The notes: generated by a model from the sequence alone, not told the origin. DNA of 64,000 nt from Candidatus Opimibacter iunctus (GCA_016716665.1 JADJVH010000008.1:124001-188000), one strand, 5' to 3'; shown: positions 27,321 through 36,896, numbered from the stretch's first letter. A program made the numbers and translations.

Positions 27321-28307
27321 ATGCACGACCTCATCATCATCGGCGCCGGCCCGATTGGACTCACCTGCGCTATCGAAGCAAAGCGAACCGGCCTCGATGC
27401 CCTTATCATCGACAAAGGTATGCTGGTCAATACGCTGTTTCACTTCCCGACCAACATGACCTTCTTCTCGACATCACTGTTGCTGGAGATAGGCGATGTC
27501 CCTTTTGTCAGCCATGACGAAAAACCCACCCGGCGCGAATCCCTGGAATATTACAGGAGAGTCTATGAAAGCTGGAATCTCAATGCCCATTTCTATGAAA
27601 CCGTAGTGGATGTACAAAAACATCCGGGCCACTTTGAGGTCCTCACTGACAAATCATCGTATACCTCAAAGTCGGTTGTTGTCGCTACCGGTTTCTACGA
27701 CCTCCCTGTCCTGATGAATGTTCCTGGCGAAGATTTACCCAAAGTCCTTCATTACTATGATGAGCCTCATCCCTATGTGGATCAGCGGGTCGCTGTGATC
27801 GGTGCAGCCAATTCTGCGTGCGATGTGGCACTCGAACTTTGGCATAAAGGTGCTGCGGTCACCATGATCATCCGCGAAAGTGTGATCAGTGATCGTGTCA
27901 AATACTGGATCAAACCCAATATCGAAAACCGGATCAGGGAAGGTTCGATCAAGGCCTGGTTCAATTCAAGTGTTTCCGCTATCACGCCAGGTACCATCGA
28001 AATCACTACACCCGATGGTCCAATTTCCTTGCCAAATGATTTTGTCATGGCCATGACCGGCTACCAGCCTGATTTTAAATGGTTAGAGAAAATCGGTATT
28101 CAACTCACCAACCAACCTGATACTGAAATAGTATATAACCCTGATACGCATGAGACGAATGTGCCTGGGTTATTTGTTGCCGGTGTCGTATGTGGTGGTA
28201 TGTGCACCAATAAATTCTTTATTGAAAACGCACGGGATCATGCGGATAAAATCATACGAAACGTTTTCACAAAACGAAACTTTGCAGACGCGCAAGCGCA
28301 GACATAA
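27321..28307 (+). CDS. ypdA: YpdA-type bacillithiol disulfide reductase
   Basis: A 328-residue FAD/NADPH enzyme. First Rossmann motif IIIGAGPIGLTCAIEAKR at the N-terminus, second dinucleotide site AVIGAANSACDVALELW near residue 158, and the FFSTS / TGYQPDFKW segments diagnostic of YpdA rather than thioredoxin reductase, which would have a CxxC. Family members reduce bacillithiol disulfide; many Bacteroidota make bacillithiol. ATG at 27321 chosen since the glycine motif follows at once. A DinB/YfiT-like protein at 3322 may belong to the same thiol system. Confidence 0.85.
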   Translation: MHDLIIIGAGPIGLTCAIEAKRTGLDALIIDKGMLVNTLFHFPTNMTFFSTSLLLEIGDVPFVSHDEKPTRRESLEYYRRVYESWNLNAHFYETVVDVQKHPGHFEVLTDKSSYTSKSVVVATGFYDLPVLMNVPGEDLPKVLHYYDEPHPYVDQRVAVIGAANSACDVALELWHKGAAVTMIIRESVISDRVKYWIKPNIENRIREGSIKAWFNSSVSAITPGTIEITTPDGPISLPNDFVMAMTGYQPDFKWLEKIGIQLTNQPDTEIVYNPDTHETNVPGLFVAGVVCGGMCTNKFFIENARDHADKIIRNVFTKRNFADAQAQT

Positions 28308-28371
28308 TCTACACGTTAGGAACTGATAGGTAGACTTTGGTATAAACAAATAATGCGCTTTATACTGCGAT

Positions 28372-29289
28372 TTATTGCATCCCGGCTTTTATGCTTTTCC
28401 CGGGCTTAAGGACTTTTAAAACACCATTTTGCCTGAACCAAACTTCCTTGTTGTCTATTGGATTGCTAATAGATTCCTTTGTGATCGTTAACCTTTTCAG
28501 GGCGAGTTGGTAATCTGTAAACGCTCCACACCCTACATACCAAATGTCCTTTCGGTTGCCGATTTTTTTACAAAATTCACTTATATCATCCCATCTTTTG
28601 GCATCATTGAATTCCCAGGAATGGCCCCAGACATAGAATACGGATAGGCCATGGTTGTCTAAAGAGAGATAATCATTTACTAATTCCAATGCCTTGCTGT
28701 CATGGCAGGTTGGATGCCATAGTAAAAAAGTATCCGGCAAATCAAAAGTATAGGTGTCTGTTACACTCCTCGCATTTGTAAGCCCTGTATGACCAATCAA
28801 ATTTGCAATATGTTGATTTGAATTGCCAAAAGGATAAGCCATGCTTACAATTTTCCTTTTTGTGAGTTTATTCAGGTTGTTGATATCCGTGGTTACTTCC
28901 TCTAAAATTTCACTGTCGCCAAGGTTTTTAAAATCCTTATGGGTTGCACTATGAGCAGCGATTTCATGCTTATTATAAATCAACAGTAACGAATCTTTGG
29001 ATACATATTTTGCCACAATATCAGGCCCATTACTTTGGGGCCAGGTTTTCGTTGTGCTTAACAATCCAGAATTGAGATTGAACGTGCCTATAATATTATT
29101 TTCATCAAACAATCGGATGAGTCTGACATCTTCCATCAGGCCATCATCGTAGCTCATAATAAGGGCCTTATGATTTCCATCGGGATAGACAAAATCAATA
29201 GTCTTATTCTTAAATGATCCACCCATGAGTGCCTCTGCGAAAAGGATTAATAAAAAAGGATATGCGAATAGCCCAGCTGTTTTCATCAT
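28372..29289 (-). CDS. Polysaccharide deacetylase (NodB-like), secreted
   Basis: A 305-residue protein with an N-terminal hydrophobic segment that serves as signal peptide or anchor. NodB homology: MSYDDG (Asp48 and Asp49, the catalytic base and metal ligand) and HSATH (His113, His117), the other two metal ligands; AYPFGN corresponds to motif 3 and the VWGHSWEF segment to the later motif. Expected to deacetylate a glycan or related amide outside the cytoplasm. Its substrate is unknown. It is downstream of the P450 operon on the same strand, 77 bases away. Confidence 0.85.
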   Translation of the reverse strand: MMKTAGLFAYPFLLILFAEALMGGSFKNKTIDFVYPDGNHKALIMSYDDGLMEDVRLIRLFDENNIIGTFNLNSGLLSTTKTWPQSNGPDIVAKYVSKDSLLLIYNKHEIAAHSATHKDFKNLGDSEILEEVTTDINNLNKLTKRKIVSMAYPFGNSNQHIANLIGHTGLTNARSVTDTYTFDLPDTFLLWHPTCHDSKALELVNDYLSLDNHGLSVFYVWGHSWEFNDAKRWDDISEFCKKIGNRKDIWYVGCGAFTDYQLALKRLTITKESISNPIDNKEVWFRQNGVLKVLKPGKSIKAGMQ

Positions 29290-29366
29290 TTACGTGTTTT
29301 ATCAATTTGATTTTCAAAATTCACCATCATTCATTCTTAGCCTAAAATGAAAGTGATATCTGCATG

Positions 29367-30686
29367 CTAATGTGCCTGTACGCTATGAATAGTAATCATC
29401 ACAGGCTCCAGCGGCCTCAACGTCACCAAAGGTTTTTCATTGATTTCCTTAGAGATGAGTTTGATGTCCCAATGCCGGATGATCTCCGTAAGGATGAGTT
29501 GCATTTCCATGATCGCAAAATGCTCTCCAATACACATCCTCGGACCGGACCCAAAAGGCATGTAGGCCTCTTTGTTGAGATCCGGATCATTCCATCGGTC
29601 AGGAATAAAGAGGTCTGGCTCTTTCCAAAAATGCGGATGGCGGTGCATACCCCGGATATAAAGGATCCACATCGTATCCTTTGGCAAAAAGAAACCCTCC
29701 ACATGGTCATCCTGCAACGAGATGCGGTCTGATACCCATGCCGGAGGATAAAGCCTGAGCCCTTCCTGCACAACATTCTGTATCATCTTGGCTTGCAATG
29801 CCGAATCAGCGGCCTGGAGCCTGTTTAATTCTTCCTCATGCTTGCCAAGTAAATAAATCATCCAGGAAAGTGCGTTGGCAGATGTTTCATGTCCGGCTAC
29901 AAACAGGATGAGGCACTCATCAATGAGCTGCTCTTCTTCCATCCCCATTCCACTATCCTCATACCTGGATTCAAGCAGCATGGTCAGCAAATCATCCGGT
30001 GCTTCACCTGAATTTTTCCTGGCCCGGATGACATCGCGGATGATCTCTCTTGACTCCTTTGCCAGCAAGAGGTGTTCCTTGATTTTTCCACTGATCTTAA
30101 ACCACCAGCGCTTATAGGGTTGTCGCACCTCCCTGATGATAAATGACTGCAGGGTACTGATCTGCTGACTGAGTTGGACTAAACCATGCTCTTCAAGGGA
30201 CGTGCTAAACAAGGTTCGCGCAACAATCCTGAAGGTGAGGTGATTCATTTCTTCATAGGCATCAAAAGGGGTGCCTGATGCAGCCATTGGAGCCCATCTG
30301 TCCATGCAGGCATCGACTTCCACTTTCATGAGGGATTGCAGGGAATCAATACGCCGCTTATGAAATCCAGGCTGGATCAGTCTGCGCTGACGTAGCCAGT
30401 AATCGCCTGTGGAGGTCAACAAGCCCTTGCCTGTGTATTTTCCCAACAGGTCTGTTACAATCACTGACTTTTCGTATACCCTATGCTGCTTCTGGAGTAT
30501 ATGCCTTACTGCTTTAGGATCAATGGTGATCACCGCCTTTTGCATCCCACCCATGTAAAATGTATACGTTGAACCAAACCGGGCCAATGCCGCATCAAGG
30601 ATTGGAAATGGGTTTTTTATAAACTGTCCTGCATGAATCAGCGATTTGAGACGGCTGGCTAATGGCGGAAAAATATACTTCGGCAT
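29367..30686 (-). CDS. Cytochrome P450
   Basis: A 439-residue soluble-type haem monooxygenase. Haem-ligand Cys385 in FGSGPRMCIGEHFA; I-helix oxygen-activation motif FVAGHETSANALSWM; K-helix EGLRLYPP (ExxR). No N-terminal anchor, so probably cytoplasmic, needing a separate reductase or ferredoxin; the ferredoxin-like fusion gene at 49858 is not linked. It is 25 bases downstream of the FAD/Fe-S oxidoreductase, in an operon with it and a serine hydrolase. The substrate may be a fatty acid or an isoprenoid, as for many bacterial P450s of this style, but this is a guess. Confidence 0.95.
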   Translation of the reverse strand: MPKYIFPPLASRLKSLIHAGQFIKNPFPILDAALARFGSTYTFYMGGMQKAVITIDPKAVRHILQKQHRVYEKSVIVTDLLGKYTGKGLLTSTGDYWLRQRRLIQPGFHKRRIDSLQSLMKVEVDACMDRWAPMAASGTPFDAYEEMNHLTFRIVARTLFSTSLEEHGLVQLSQQISTLQSFIIREVRQPYKRWWFKISGKIKEHLLLAKESREIIRDVIRARKNSGEAPDDLLTMLLESRYEDSGMGMEEEQLIDECLILFVAGHETSANALSWMIYLLGKHEEELNRLQAADSALQAKMIQNVVQEGLRLYPPAWVSDRISLQDDHVEGFFLPKDTMWILYIRGMHRHPHFWKEPDLFIPDRWNDPDLNKEAYMPFGSGPRMCIGEHFAIMEMQLILTEIIRHWDIKLISKEINEKPLVTLRPLEPVMITIHSVQAH

Positions 30687-30711
30687 ATTGCTTATTTCAA
30701 GCTTTGCAATT

Positions 30712-33570
30712 TCATCTCAAGTCAAAGGCCTGGGCAATGTGAATGGCTTCCCGCCCGGCAAAGTCAGCAATCTGATGACGACAACTGAATCCATTGGCAA
30801 CCAATAGCGCATCCGGATGATCTTCTATGGCAGGCACCAATACCCGCTCCGCCATTTTCCTGGATACGTCGTAGTGTTTGGACTCATATCCAAATGAACC
30901 CGCCATGCCACAACAACCACTGTCAATCTCCGTATACTTGACATCAGGCCATAAAGCGAAAATGGATTTCACTGCATCCATGCCGTATAGAGACTTCTGA
31001 TGACAATGCCCATGTACAAGAATTTCTTTAGCCTTGGGACGAATAGCAGATGTACCTGTTTTATTTTTTCGTAATACATCCCATAATATTTGTTCAAAGG
31101 GCCTGATCTTTTTCAGCAAAACAGCTACACTGTCATCAGCTATCAGATCTGGGATATCATCTGTCCACGCAGATGCGCAGCCCGGTTCGAGAACAGCCAT
31201 GGGCACGCCCTTTTCCAGCCAGGGCAGTATCTTCTGAATACCGGGTTTTACTTTCGTCGCCGCTTCCCTTAGAAATCCATGAGAGATTCGTGGGCGCTGA
31301 CAACACCCAGCATCCAGAAGCATCACTTTTTGCCCGAGTTTCTCCAACACTTCAACAGCAGCAATTCCTGATTGGGGATGATGGCACTGTGTATAGGTAT
31401 CGACAAGGAGTATGATATCAGGATCACCGCTTCTCACATTCAATCTCTTAAAGGATTTTGTCCAGGTCTTCGTTGCATAGGACGGGAGATCTCTTCGCAT
31501 ATCCATACCCATCATTTTCATCATGGCTTGCTTGACCACAGGAAAAGACTGTATCATATTGACCAATGCCGCTTTTTGACCTGCGATTCGCCTGGCCAGG
31601 TCAGGGCTCCGACCGATCATCTTGTCTTTCCATGAAGCCCCATACCGGTCATACTGATGTTGCATCACTTCTCCCTTGAGGCGCGCCATATCGACGCTGC
31701 TGGGGCATTCTGCCTTGCATGCCTTACAGGAGACACACAGGTCAAGTACTTCAGGTAGATGTTTATTTGCGAGGCCATCCTCCAATTGTCCCGACATCGC
31801 AAGCCTCAAGGCATTTGCCCGTCCCCGTGTAGAATCCACTTCGTCATGGGTGACCATAAAACTCGGACACATTGTTCCCCCGGCAATTTTCCTGCATGCC
31901 CCTAGTCCGGAGCACTGATGTATAGCCGTATAAAAATCCCGTTGCTCCCTGTAGTGATAAGCTGCATCAAATGGAAGATCAGTATAGGCCGGGCCATAGC
32001 GCAAGTGACTATCTATTGGCGGAGGGTCTACGATTTTACCGGGATTGAGAAGAAAGCCCGGATCAAAGAGTTCTTTGGTCTTTACAAATCCTTCATATAT
32101 CTTCTCGCCATAAAATGCGCTGAGATAACCGCTCCGTACAATACCATCACCATGCTCACTGCTCCATGACCCACCATAATATTTGACCCGTTGAAATACC
32201 TCGTCTGCAATGATCTTAAAGTGATCTATATCACCCTGCAGCCTGAGATCAAGAATCGGCTTGATATGGATCACCCCGACACTGGCATGCGCATAATAGT
32301 CAACACCTACTCCTCTTCGCTCACAAATCTCCACTACATCTGCGATAAAGGCATCAAGATGCGGCAGTGGTATAGCTGCATCTTCGATGACCGGTACCCC
32401 CTTCTTGTCAGTGGGTTCACCCAGCAGCAGCCCTAGTCCGCGTTCACGTATACCCCACACATCATGGTAGGTAGGGCCTTCAGGATAATAATCATGTGCA
32501 TACCCATAGCCTTGCTGCTTCAGGTCAGCATGCATCGCCTCGGCGCGGTTTTGCAATTCGACAGGATTATTACCATAGAACTCAATGATCTGGATGGAGT
32601 CTGGTTCTCCCTTAAGAAAACCACACATCCCTGCTGTCTCAATATTTTTGCGGCTATAGCCTATCAGGAGCCTGCTGAGGATTTCGACCGCAGAGGGATT
32701 GTACTTTACCATCGTGGTTGTAGCACGTATCGCATCTCGCGCCTGGTCAAATTGCACCACACTGAGTCCCTTGCATTTTGGGAGATCGACGAGCTTGAGT
32801 GTGGCCTCGAGGATGATGCCAAGTGTTCCCTCACTACCTATGATGATCCTGTTGAGATCTCCACAACCTGAAGTGAGATAGTCATCAAATGCATAGCTTC
32901 CGACCCGTCGCATTGTTTTTGGATAATACTCCTCTACGTCTGGTTGCAACGGAAGCGTGATATCCATCATTCCCTTGTACAGGTTCACATCATCATCCTG
33001 ACTATTCAACTTTGCCTGGAGTTCCCCCGGAGACAATGCTCTGGTATGGATGATCCTGCCATCCGCCAACAGCACTTTTAGTTCAATGACATGGTCGCTC
33101 GTCTTTCCATAGAGGATACTCTTGGTGCCTGATGAATTATTAGCCACCATTCCACCGACCGTCGCCCTGCTGCTGGTAGCAGGGTCAGGCGCAAATTCGA
33201 GCCCTTTCGGTTTTAAAAAATGATTTAACTGATGCCTGATGACTCCCGGTTGCACGACAACCGTTTTGTCATCCAGCAACAGGATTGAGTTCATGTATTT
33301 TGAAAAATCTATAACAATGGCTTCAGCAACGGTCTGGCCTGCAAGACTGGTGCCACCACCTCTCGCCAGGATAGGCACCGCGTAAGCAGAAGCTATCTTC
33401 ATACATTGCACTACATCAGCTTCATCAAGCGGGCATACTACAGCCACAGGCATGATCTGGTAGATACTGGCATCTGTTGCATACATGCCGAGCACCAGCG
33501 GATCATGATATACATCTCCCCTGATGTCCTTCTTTAATGCCTCAATGTAACCAGAAGAATGTGTGGTCAT
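30712..33570 (-). CDS. FAD- and Fe-S-binding oxidoreductase, D-lactate dehydrogenase-like
   Basis: A 952-residue fusion. Residues ~35-230: FAD-binding PCMH domain (PILARGGGTSLAGQTV, ATVGGMVANNSSGT). ~230-510: FAD oxidase C domain (EHGDGIVRSGYL). ~540-660: two 4Fe-4S sites (CSGLGACRK and CVSCKACKAECPS). ~740-952: two CCG-type cysteine-rich repeats (LLDAGCCQRPR and SGCCGMAGSFGY) that bind a further cluster or haem. Such proteins oxidise D-lactate or other 2-hydroxy acids and feed electrons to quinones. Overlaps the serine hydrolase gene by ATGA. Confidence 0.92.
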   Translation of the reverse strand: MTTHSSGYIEALKKDIRGDVYHDPLVLGMYATDASIYQIMPVAVVCPLDEADVVQCMKIASAYAVPILARGGGTSLAGQTVAEAIVIDFSKYMNSILLLDDKTVVVQPGVIRHQLNHFLKPKGLEFAPDPATSSRATVGGMVANNSSGTKSILYGKTSDHVIELKVLLADGRIIHTRALSPGELQAKLNSQDDDVNLYKGMMDITLPLQPDVEEYYPKTMRRVGSYAFDDYLTSGCGDLNRIIIGSEGTLGIILEATLKLVDLPKCKGLSVVQFDQARDAIRATTTMVKYNPSAVEILSRLLIGYSRKNIETAGMCGFLKGEPDSIQIIEFYGNNPVELQNRAEAMHADLKQQGYGYAHDYYPEGPTYHDVWGIRERGLGLLLGEPTDKKGVPVIEDAAIPLPHLDAFIADVVEICERRGVGVDYYAHASVGVIHIKPILDLRLQGDIDHFKIIADEVFQRVKYYGGSWSSEHGDGIVRSGYLSAFYGEKIYEGFVKTKELFDPGFLLNPGKIVDPPPIDSHLRYGPAYTDLPFDAAYHYREQRDFYTAIHQCSGLGACRKIAGGTMCPSFMVTHDEVDSTRGRANALRLAMSGQLEDGLANKHLPEVLDLCVSCKACKAECPSSVDMARLKGEVMQHQYDRYGASWKDKMIGRSPDLARRIAGQKAALVNMIQSFPVVKQAMMKMMGMDMRRDLPSYATKTWTKSFKRLNVRSGDPDIILLVDTYTQCHHPQSGIAAVEVLEKLGQKVMLLDAGCCQRPRISHGFLREAATKVKPGIQKILPWLEKGVPMAVLEPGCASAWTDDIPDLIADDSVAVLLKKIRPFEQILWDVLRKNKTGTSAIRPKAKEILVHGHCHQKSLYGMDAVKSIFALWPDVKYTEIDSGCCGMAGSFGYESKHYDVSRKMAERVLVPAIEDHPDALLVANGFSCRHQIADFAGREAIHIAQAFDLR

Positions 33571-35102
33571 GGCTTTACCCGGACTGCTTTGATTTCCTCA
33601 AAGAAAATATCATCATTAGGGACATCAAATAATAAACCTATTGGCTCGCCATTATTGTCTTGCTGAATCTGCACTGTCCCGAATTCAAACCATGCCTGTT
33701 CCTCCGTCCAGTCAAGTCTGTAGGTATCATAATGCCAGTGTGTAAGCCTTGCCTTGAGCTTGGGGGAATTGACAAAGTCTATGGTCAATATGCCATTGTC
33801 TTCCAGGATCCGGATATCACCGAATAAAGGGCATCGGTACAAACCTGATATAGTAGCATGATCCATAGTAGGTTGAGTTCCCATGACATGGGCATCCGTA
33901 CGTTCTTTGATCCTGGCAGACCGGTCAGCCCAATGTGCTTTATCCTGGCCCACCCCCCTTGACTTCCAATCATTCTGTGGAAGATTGAGCAACCTGTCAA
34001 TGATTTCATAACTCAGCATAGAGCCGATACCATCCATTGAATTTGTCAAAACGACTACACCTATTTTTTCTGTTGGCAACATGGTCACTGCCGAATACAT
34101 GCCATCATATCCACCGGTATGGGAGACCATTTGTTTTCCATTGTACTCTGATGTGCCCCATCCCAAACCATATCCATTGAAATTCCGGCCGCCAAATAAA
34201 TCCCTGGCACGATCACTCACCTGAAAGTTTACATGGGGAGTCCACATCGTCATCTGCTGTGCCTTTGTAAATAAGGTGTCCTTTCCAATGATCCCATTGT
34301 TGAGTTGAAAACGCATCCACTTGACCATATCATCCGCGGAGGAGATGATGCCTCCGGCAGCACCCATATTGTCCCAGTTGACCCACGCTATCGGATTATT
34401 GATATCTCCTTCAGGTTTATGCGGAGTGGCAACGTTAGTTGTAGATGGGATGTCATTCGTAGAAGTAATGGTCCTCTTCATATCGAGTGGTAAAAGGAAT
34501 TCTTCCTTCACATATTCCGCCCATGATTTTCCGGTCACGGCACGTATCACTTCGCCGGCCGCAAGAAACATCACATTGCTATATCCAAAGCCGCTCCGAA
34601 ACTCAAATTCTTGAGGAAGTTCTGCTACACGTTTGACTACTTCTTCCGCTGTGTAATTGCTTCGGTACCAGACCACATCCCCGCTAAACGTACCCAGGCC
34701 GGAACGATGGCACAGTAGATCACGAATGGTCATCATTTCAGAGACGCAAGGATCGTAGAGTTCAAAGTAAGGGAGGTATTTCTGCACTTTATCATCCCAG
34801 TTGATCTTTCCTTTCTTGACCAGTGTGGCCATGGATGCGGAAATAAAGGCTTTGGTATTGGAGGCGATGGAATAGAGGGTATTCTTGTCGGCTTTTTGCG
34901 GCTTGCCTTCTTCCAGGACCCCAAAGCCATCGACAAAGATCACTTCTCCATTGCGGACTATACCCACCGACATTCCTGGCGTATTATATGCGGTACGCCA
35001 GGATTCAATCAGAGATTTCCAATCGGTTTCCTGCGCATTCACAAAACCGAACTGCGCAAAAAACAAGATGATGCCAACCAGATATTTAATGTTTCTATTC
35101 AT
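33567..35102 (-). CDS. Serine hydrolase, beta-lactamase class C fold
   Basis: A 511-residue exported enzyme (signal peptide NIKYLVGIILFFAQFGFVNAQ). Active-site SxxK is Ser81-Asn-Thr-Lys84 in SIASNTKAFIS, the YxN is in SGFGYSNVMF, and SHTGGYDG supplies the third motif. A C-terminal beta domain of ~110 residues (DUF3471-like) follows. Such proteins are D-Ala peptidases, esterases or D-amidases rather than drug-resistance beta-lactamases. First gene of a coupled operon with the FAD/Fe-S protein (ATGA overlap) and cytochrome P450. Confidence 0.9.
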   Translation of the reverse strand: MNRNIKYLVGIILFFAQFGFVNAQETDWKSLIESWRTAYNTPGMSVGIVRNGEVIFVDGFGVLEEGKPQKADKNTLYSIASNTKAFISASMATLVKKGKINWDDKVQKYLPYFELYDPCVSEMMTIRDLLCHRSGLGTFSGDVVWYRSNYTAEEVVKRVAELPQEFEFRSGFGYSNVMFLAAGEVIRAVTGKSWAEYVKEEFLLPLDMKRTITSTNDIPSTTNVATPHKPEGDINNPIAWVNWDNMGAAGGIISSADDMVKWMRFQLNNGIIGKDTLFTKAQQMTMWTPHVNFQVSDRARDLFGGRNFNGYGLGWGTSEYNGKQMVSHTGGYDGMYSAVTMLPTEKIGVVVLTNSMDGIGSMLSYEIIDRLLNLPQNDWKSRGVGQDKAHWADRSARIKERTDAHVMGTQPTMDHATISGLYRCPLFGDIRILEDNGILTIDFVNSPKLKARLTHWHYDTYRLDWTEEQAWFEFGTVQIQQDNNGEPIGLLFDVPNDDIFFEEIKAVRVKP

Positions 35103-35141
35103 TTGCTTTTTTACTTAGAAATCGATTTTCAAATGAGGGGT

Positions 35142-35296
35142 TTATTGGTTTATGGTTTATAGGTTTATAGGTTGACTAACCTTTAATTTTGTCTCCGCAT
35201 TTTCACACTGCCTACTGCTCACTGCTTTTTTACCCCTAAATCCCCTAAAGGGGACCTGATTTCATTCTTCACTTTTCATTCTTCGTTCTTTATTTA
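35142..35296. repeat. Phrase repeats upstream of the serine hydrolase
   Basis: tttataggtttataggttg at 35155-35174 belongs to the ATAGGTTGAT family, and cttcacttttcattcttcg at 35266-35290 to the TTCACTTTTCATT family; its last bases reach the stop codon of the next gene. No further element seen in 35103-35293. Confidence 0.55.
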
Positions 35297-36340
35297 ATCC
35301 AGTCCGAGAATTTTTCGATTGGTTTTTAATCCATAGACTCCTCCTGCGAAATCATCAAAGGCACGCTGTGTCACTTGTATCATGTGGCTGCGGATAAAAG
35401 GTGCCCCTTCTGCTGCGCCCTGCTCACTGTCCTTGATGCAACACTCCCATTCCAATACCGCCCAGCCATCAAACCCATATTGAGCAAACTTGCTGAAGAT
35501 GGCGGTGAAATCTATCTCTCCATCACCTGGGCTGCGGAATCTCCCGGCCCGATCCACCCAATCCTGATATCCCCCATAGACTCCATTGGTCCCATCCGGA
35601 TTGAACTCTGCATCCTTTACATGGAATGCCCTGATCCGGTCTTCATATAGGTCAATAAATTGCAGGTAATCCATCTGTTGCAATACAAAGTGGCTTGGAT
35701 CATAGTTGATACAAAGCCTGGGGTGTTCGTCGCACAAATCCAGAAAGCGGTCAAAGCTTGCCCCGTCGTGCAGATCTTCTCCGGGGTGCAACTCAAAACA
35801 AAGATCAACCCCCTGTTCATCAAAATAATCAAGGATTGGCATCCATCGCCTCGTGAGTTCAGCAAAAGCTTCTTCTATCAATCCGGGTGGGCGCTGCGGC
35901 CAGGGATATATATAGGGCCAGGCCAGGGACCCTGAAAAAGTAACCTGGGCATCAAGCCCGAGATGAGCACTGGCTTTGGCAGCCATTTTCATTTGGTCTG
36001 TCGCCCATTGTGTCCGGGCCCTCGAATTGCCTCTGACTGTGGAAGGTGCAAATAAATCATACACCACATCGTATGCAGGATGCACTGCCACAAGTTGTCC
36101 TTGGATGTGTGTGGAAAGCTCTGATATCGCAAGTCCATGATCCCCGATCTTGCCCTTCAATTCATCACAATAGGTTTTGCTTTCAGCCGCAAGGGGCAGG
36201 TCAATCAGCCTGGGATCCAGCGTAGGAATCTGGATGCCAACATATCCATGCCCTGATGCCCATGTACATAATCCATCCAGGGTGTTAAAGGGAGCTTCAT
36301 CTCCGATAAACTGTGCCAAAAAAATAGCGGGACCTTTCAT
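35294..36340 (-). CDS. Sugar phosphate isomerase/epimerase-like TIM barrel
   Basis: A 348-residue protein of the xylose-isomerase-like AP2EC family. Conserved barrel elements include VDLCFELHPGEDLHDG (a metal-binding Glu/His), LCINYDPSHFVLQQMD (Asp-Pro-Ser-His) and HVKDAEFNPDG, all near the C-terminal ends of strands; the closing AVLEWECCIKD supplies another acidic ligand. No signal peptide. Start placed at the Met ten codons in (36340), as the upstream part is unlike the family. It probably isomerises or epimerises a sugar or inositol derivative; the substrate is unknown. Confidence 0.85.
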   Translation of the reverse strand: MKGPAIFLAQFIGDEAPFNTLDGLCTWASGHGYVGIQIPTLDPRLIDLPLAAESKTYCDELKGKIGDHGLAISELSTHIQGQLVAVHPAYDVVYDLFAPSTVRGNSRARTQWATDQMKMAAKASAHLGLDAQVTFSGSLAWPYIYPWPQRPPGLIEEAFAELTRRWMPILDYFDEQGVDLCFELHPGEDLHDGASFDRFLDLCDEHPRLCINYDPSHFVLQQMDYLQFIDLYEDRIRAFHVKDAEFNPDGTNGVYGGYQDWVDRAGRFRSPGDGEIDFTAIFSKFAQYGFDGWAVLEWECCIKDSEQGAAEGAPFIRSHMIQVTQRAFDDFAGGVYGLKTNRKILGLD

Positions 36341-36402
36341 GGTAGTATCATTTGATTTTGCAAGGAACAAGATAATTCTTTTGAGGCAGAAGGTAAATGG
36401 AA

Positions 36403-36437
36403 GTAGGGCTTAGGAGGTTAGGAGATTAGGAGGTTGT
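36403..36437. repeat. TTAGGAGGTTAGGAGAT phrase repeat
   Basis: cttaggaggttaggagatta followed by ggaggttgttg. Relatives at 50320-50335, 51285-51302. Unknown role. Confidence 0.5.
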
Positions 36438-36460
36438 TGAAACCGTGATGAAAACAAAGG

Positions 36461-36542
36461 TTTAAATATGAAATTGTAATTTCATATTTAAATATTCATT
36501 TTTTTAGTAAGGGTTCAAGATTTTGAACCCCTACTAAAAAAA
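36461..36542. terminator. Two tandem palindromes in a divergent intergenic region
   Basis: 36461-36492: perfect 15-base arms (tttaaatatgaaatt / aatttcatatttaaa) around two bases. 36499-36542: arms of 20 bases with one mismatch (left tttttttagtaagggttcaa), loop gatt, T-rich and A-rich tails. The second has the form of a bidirectional intrinsic terminator, yet the flanking genes are divergent, so it would act on antisense transcription or is a mobile palindrome. Confidence 0.6.
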
Positions 36543-36567
36543 TCTTATCTCTACTAATGCACACTGC

Positions 36568-36896
36568 ATGGCTAAAAACCATTATTTCGAAGATGTCTAT
36601 GAAGTGGTTCGTTCTATACCAAAGGGACGCGTTTCGACCTATGGTGCCATTGCTGATTTCCTGTCTTTAGGTTCTGCACGGATGGTAGGATGGGCATTGC
36701 GGCATTCAAGTGTGATGGATGGCCCTATTCCCGCTCATCGGGTAGTCAACAGGAAGGGTATCTGAGCGGCAGGTTGCATTTTGAGGATCCAAAATATATG
36801 CAGCGTGCACTGGAACGGGAAGGTGTGAAAGTAAAGGAGGATGCTGTAGTGGATTTTAAAAAGATATTCTGGCATCCCGCAGAAAATATACTTTGA
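36568..36896 (+). pseudogene. Alkyltransferase-like (ATL) protein, frameshifted
   Basis: A ~109-residue member of the MGMT fold. The first frame ends after VNRKGI; the second carries GYLSGRLHFEDPKYM onward to a stop at 36894. One extra G in the aagggtat run near 36757-36760 rejoins them into NRKGYLSG. The MGMT active site PCHRV reads IPAHRVV, so the acceptor Cys is Ala56: this is the ATL type, which binds O6-alkylguanine lesions without removing the alkyl group and hands them to nucleotide excision repair. The recognition-helix part SARMVGWALRHS is conserved. Real lesion or sequencing error is unresolved. Confidence 0.82.

Noticed and set aside
29364..29732. A 122-residue plus-strand frame
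   Set aside because: Antisense to the cytochrome P450 haem-binding region; no family features.
33567..35102. Serine hydrolase as an antibiotic beta-lactamase
   Set aside because: The SxxK/YxN fold is shared with peptidases and esterases; the extra C-terminal domain and operon do not indicate drug resistance.
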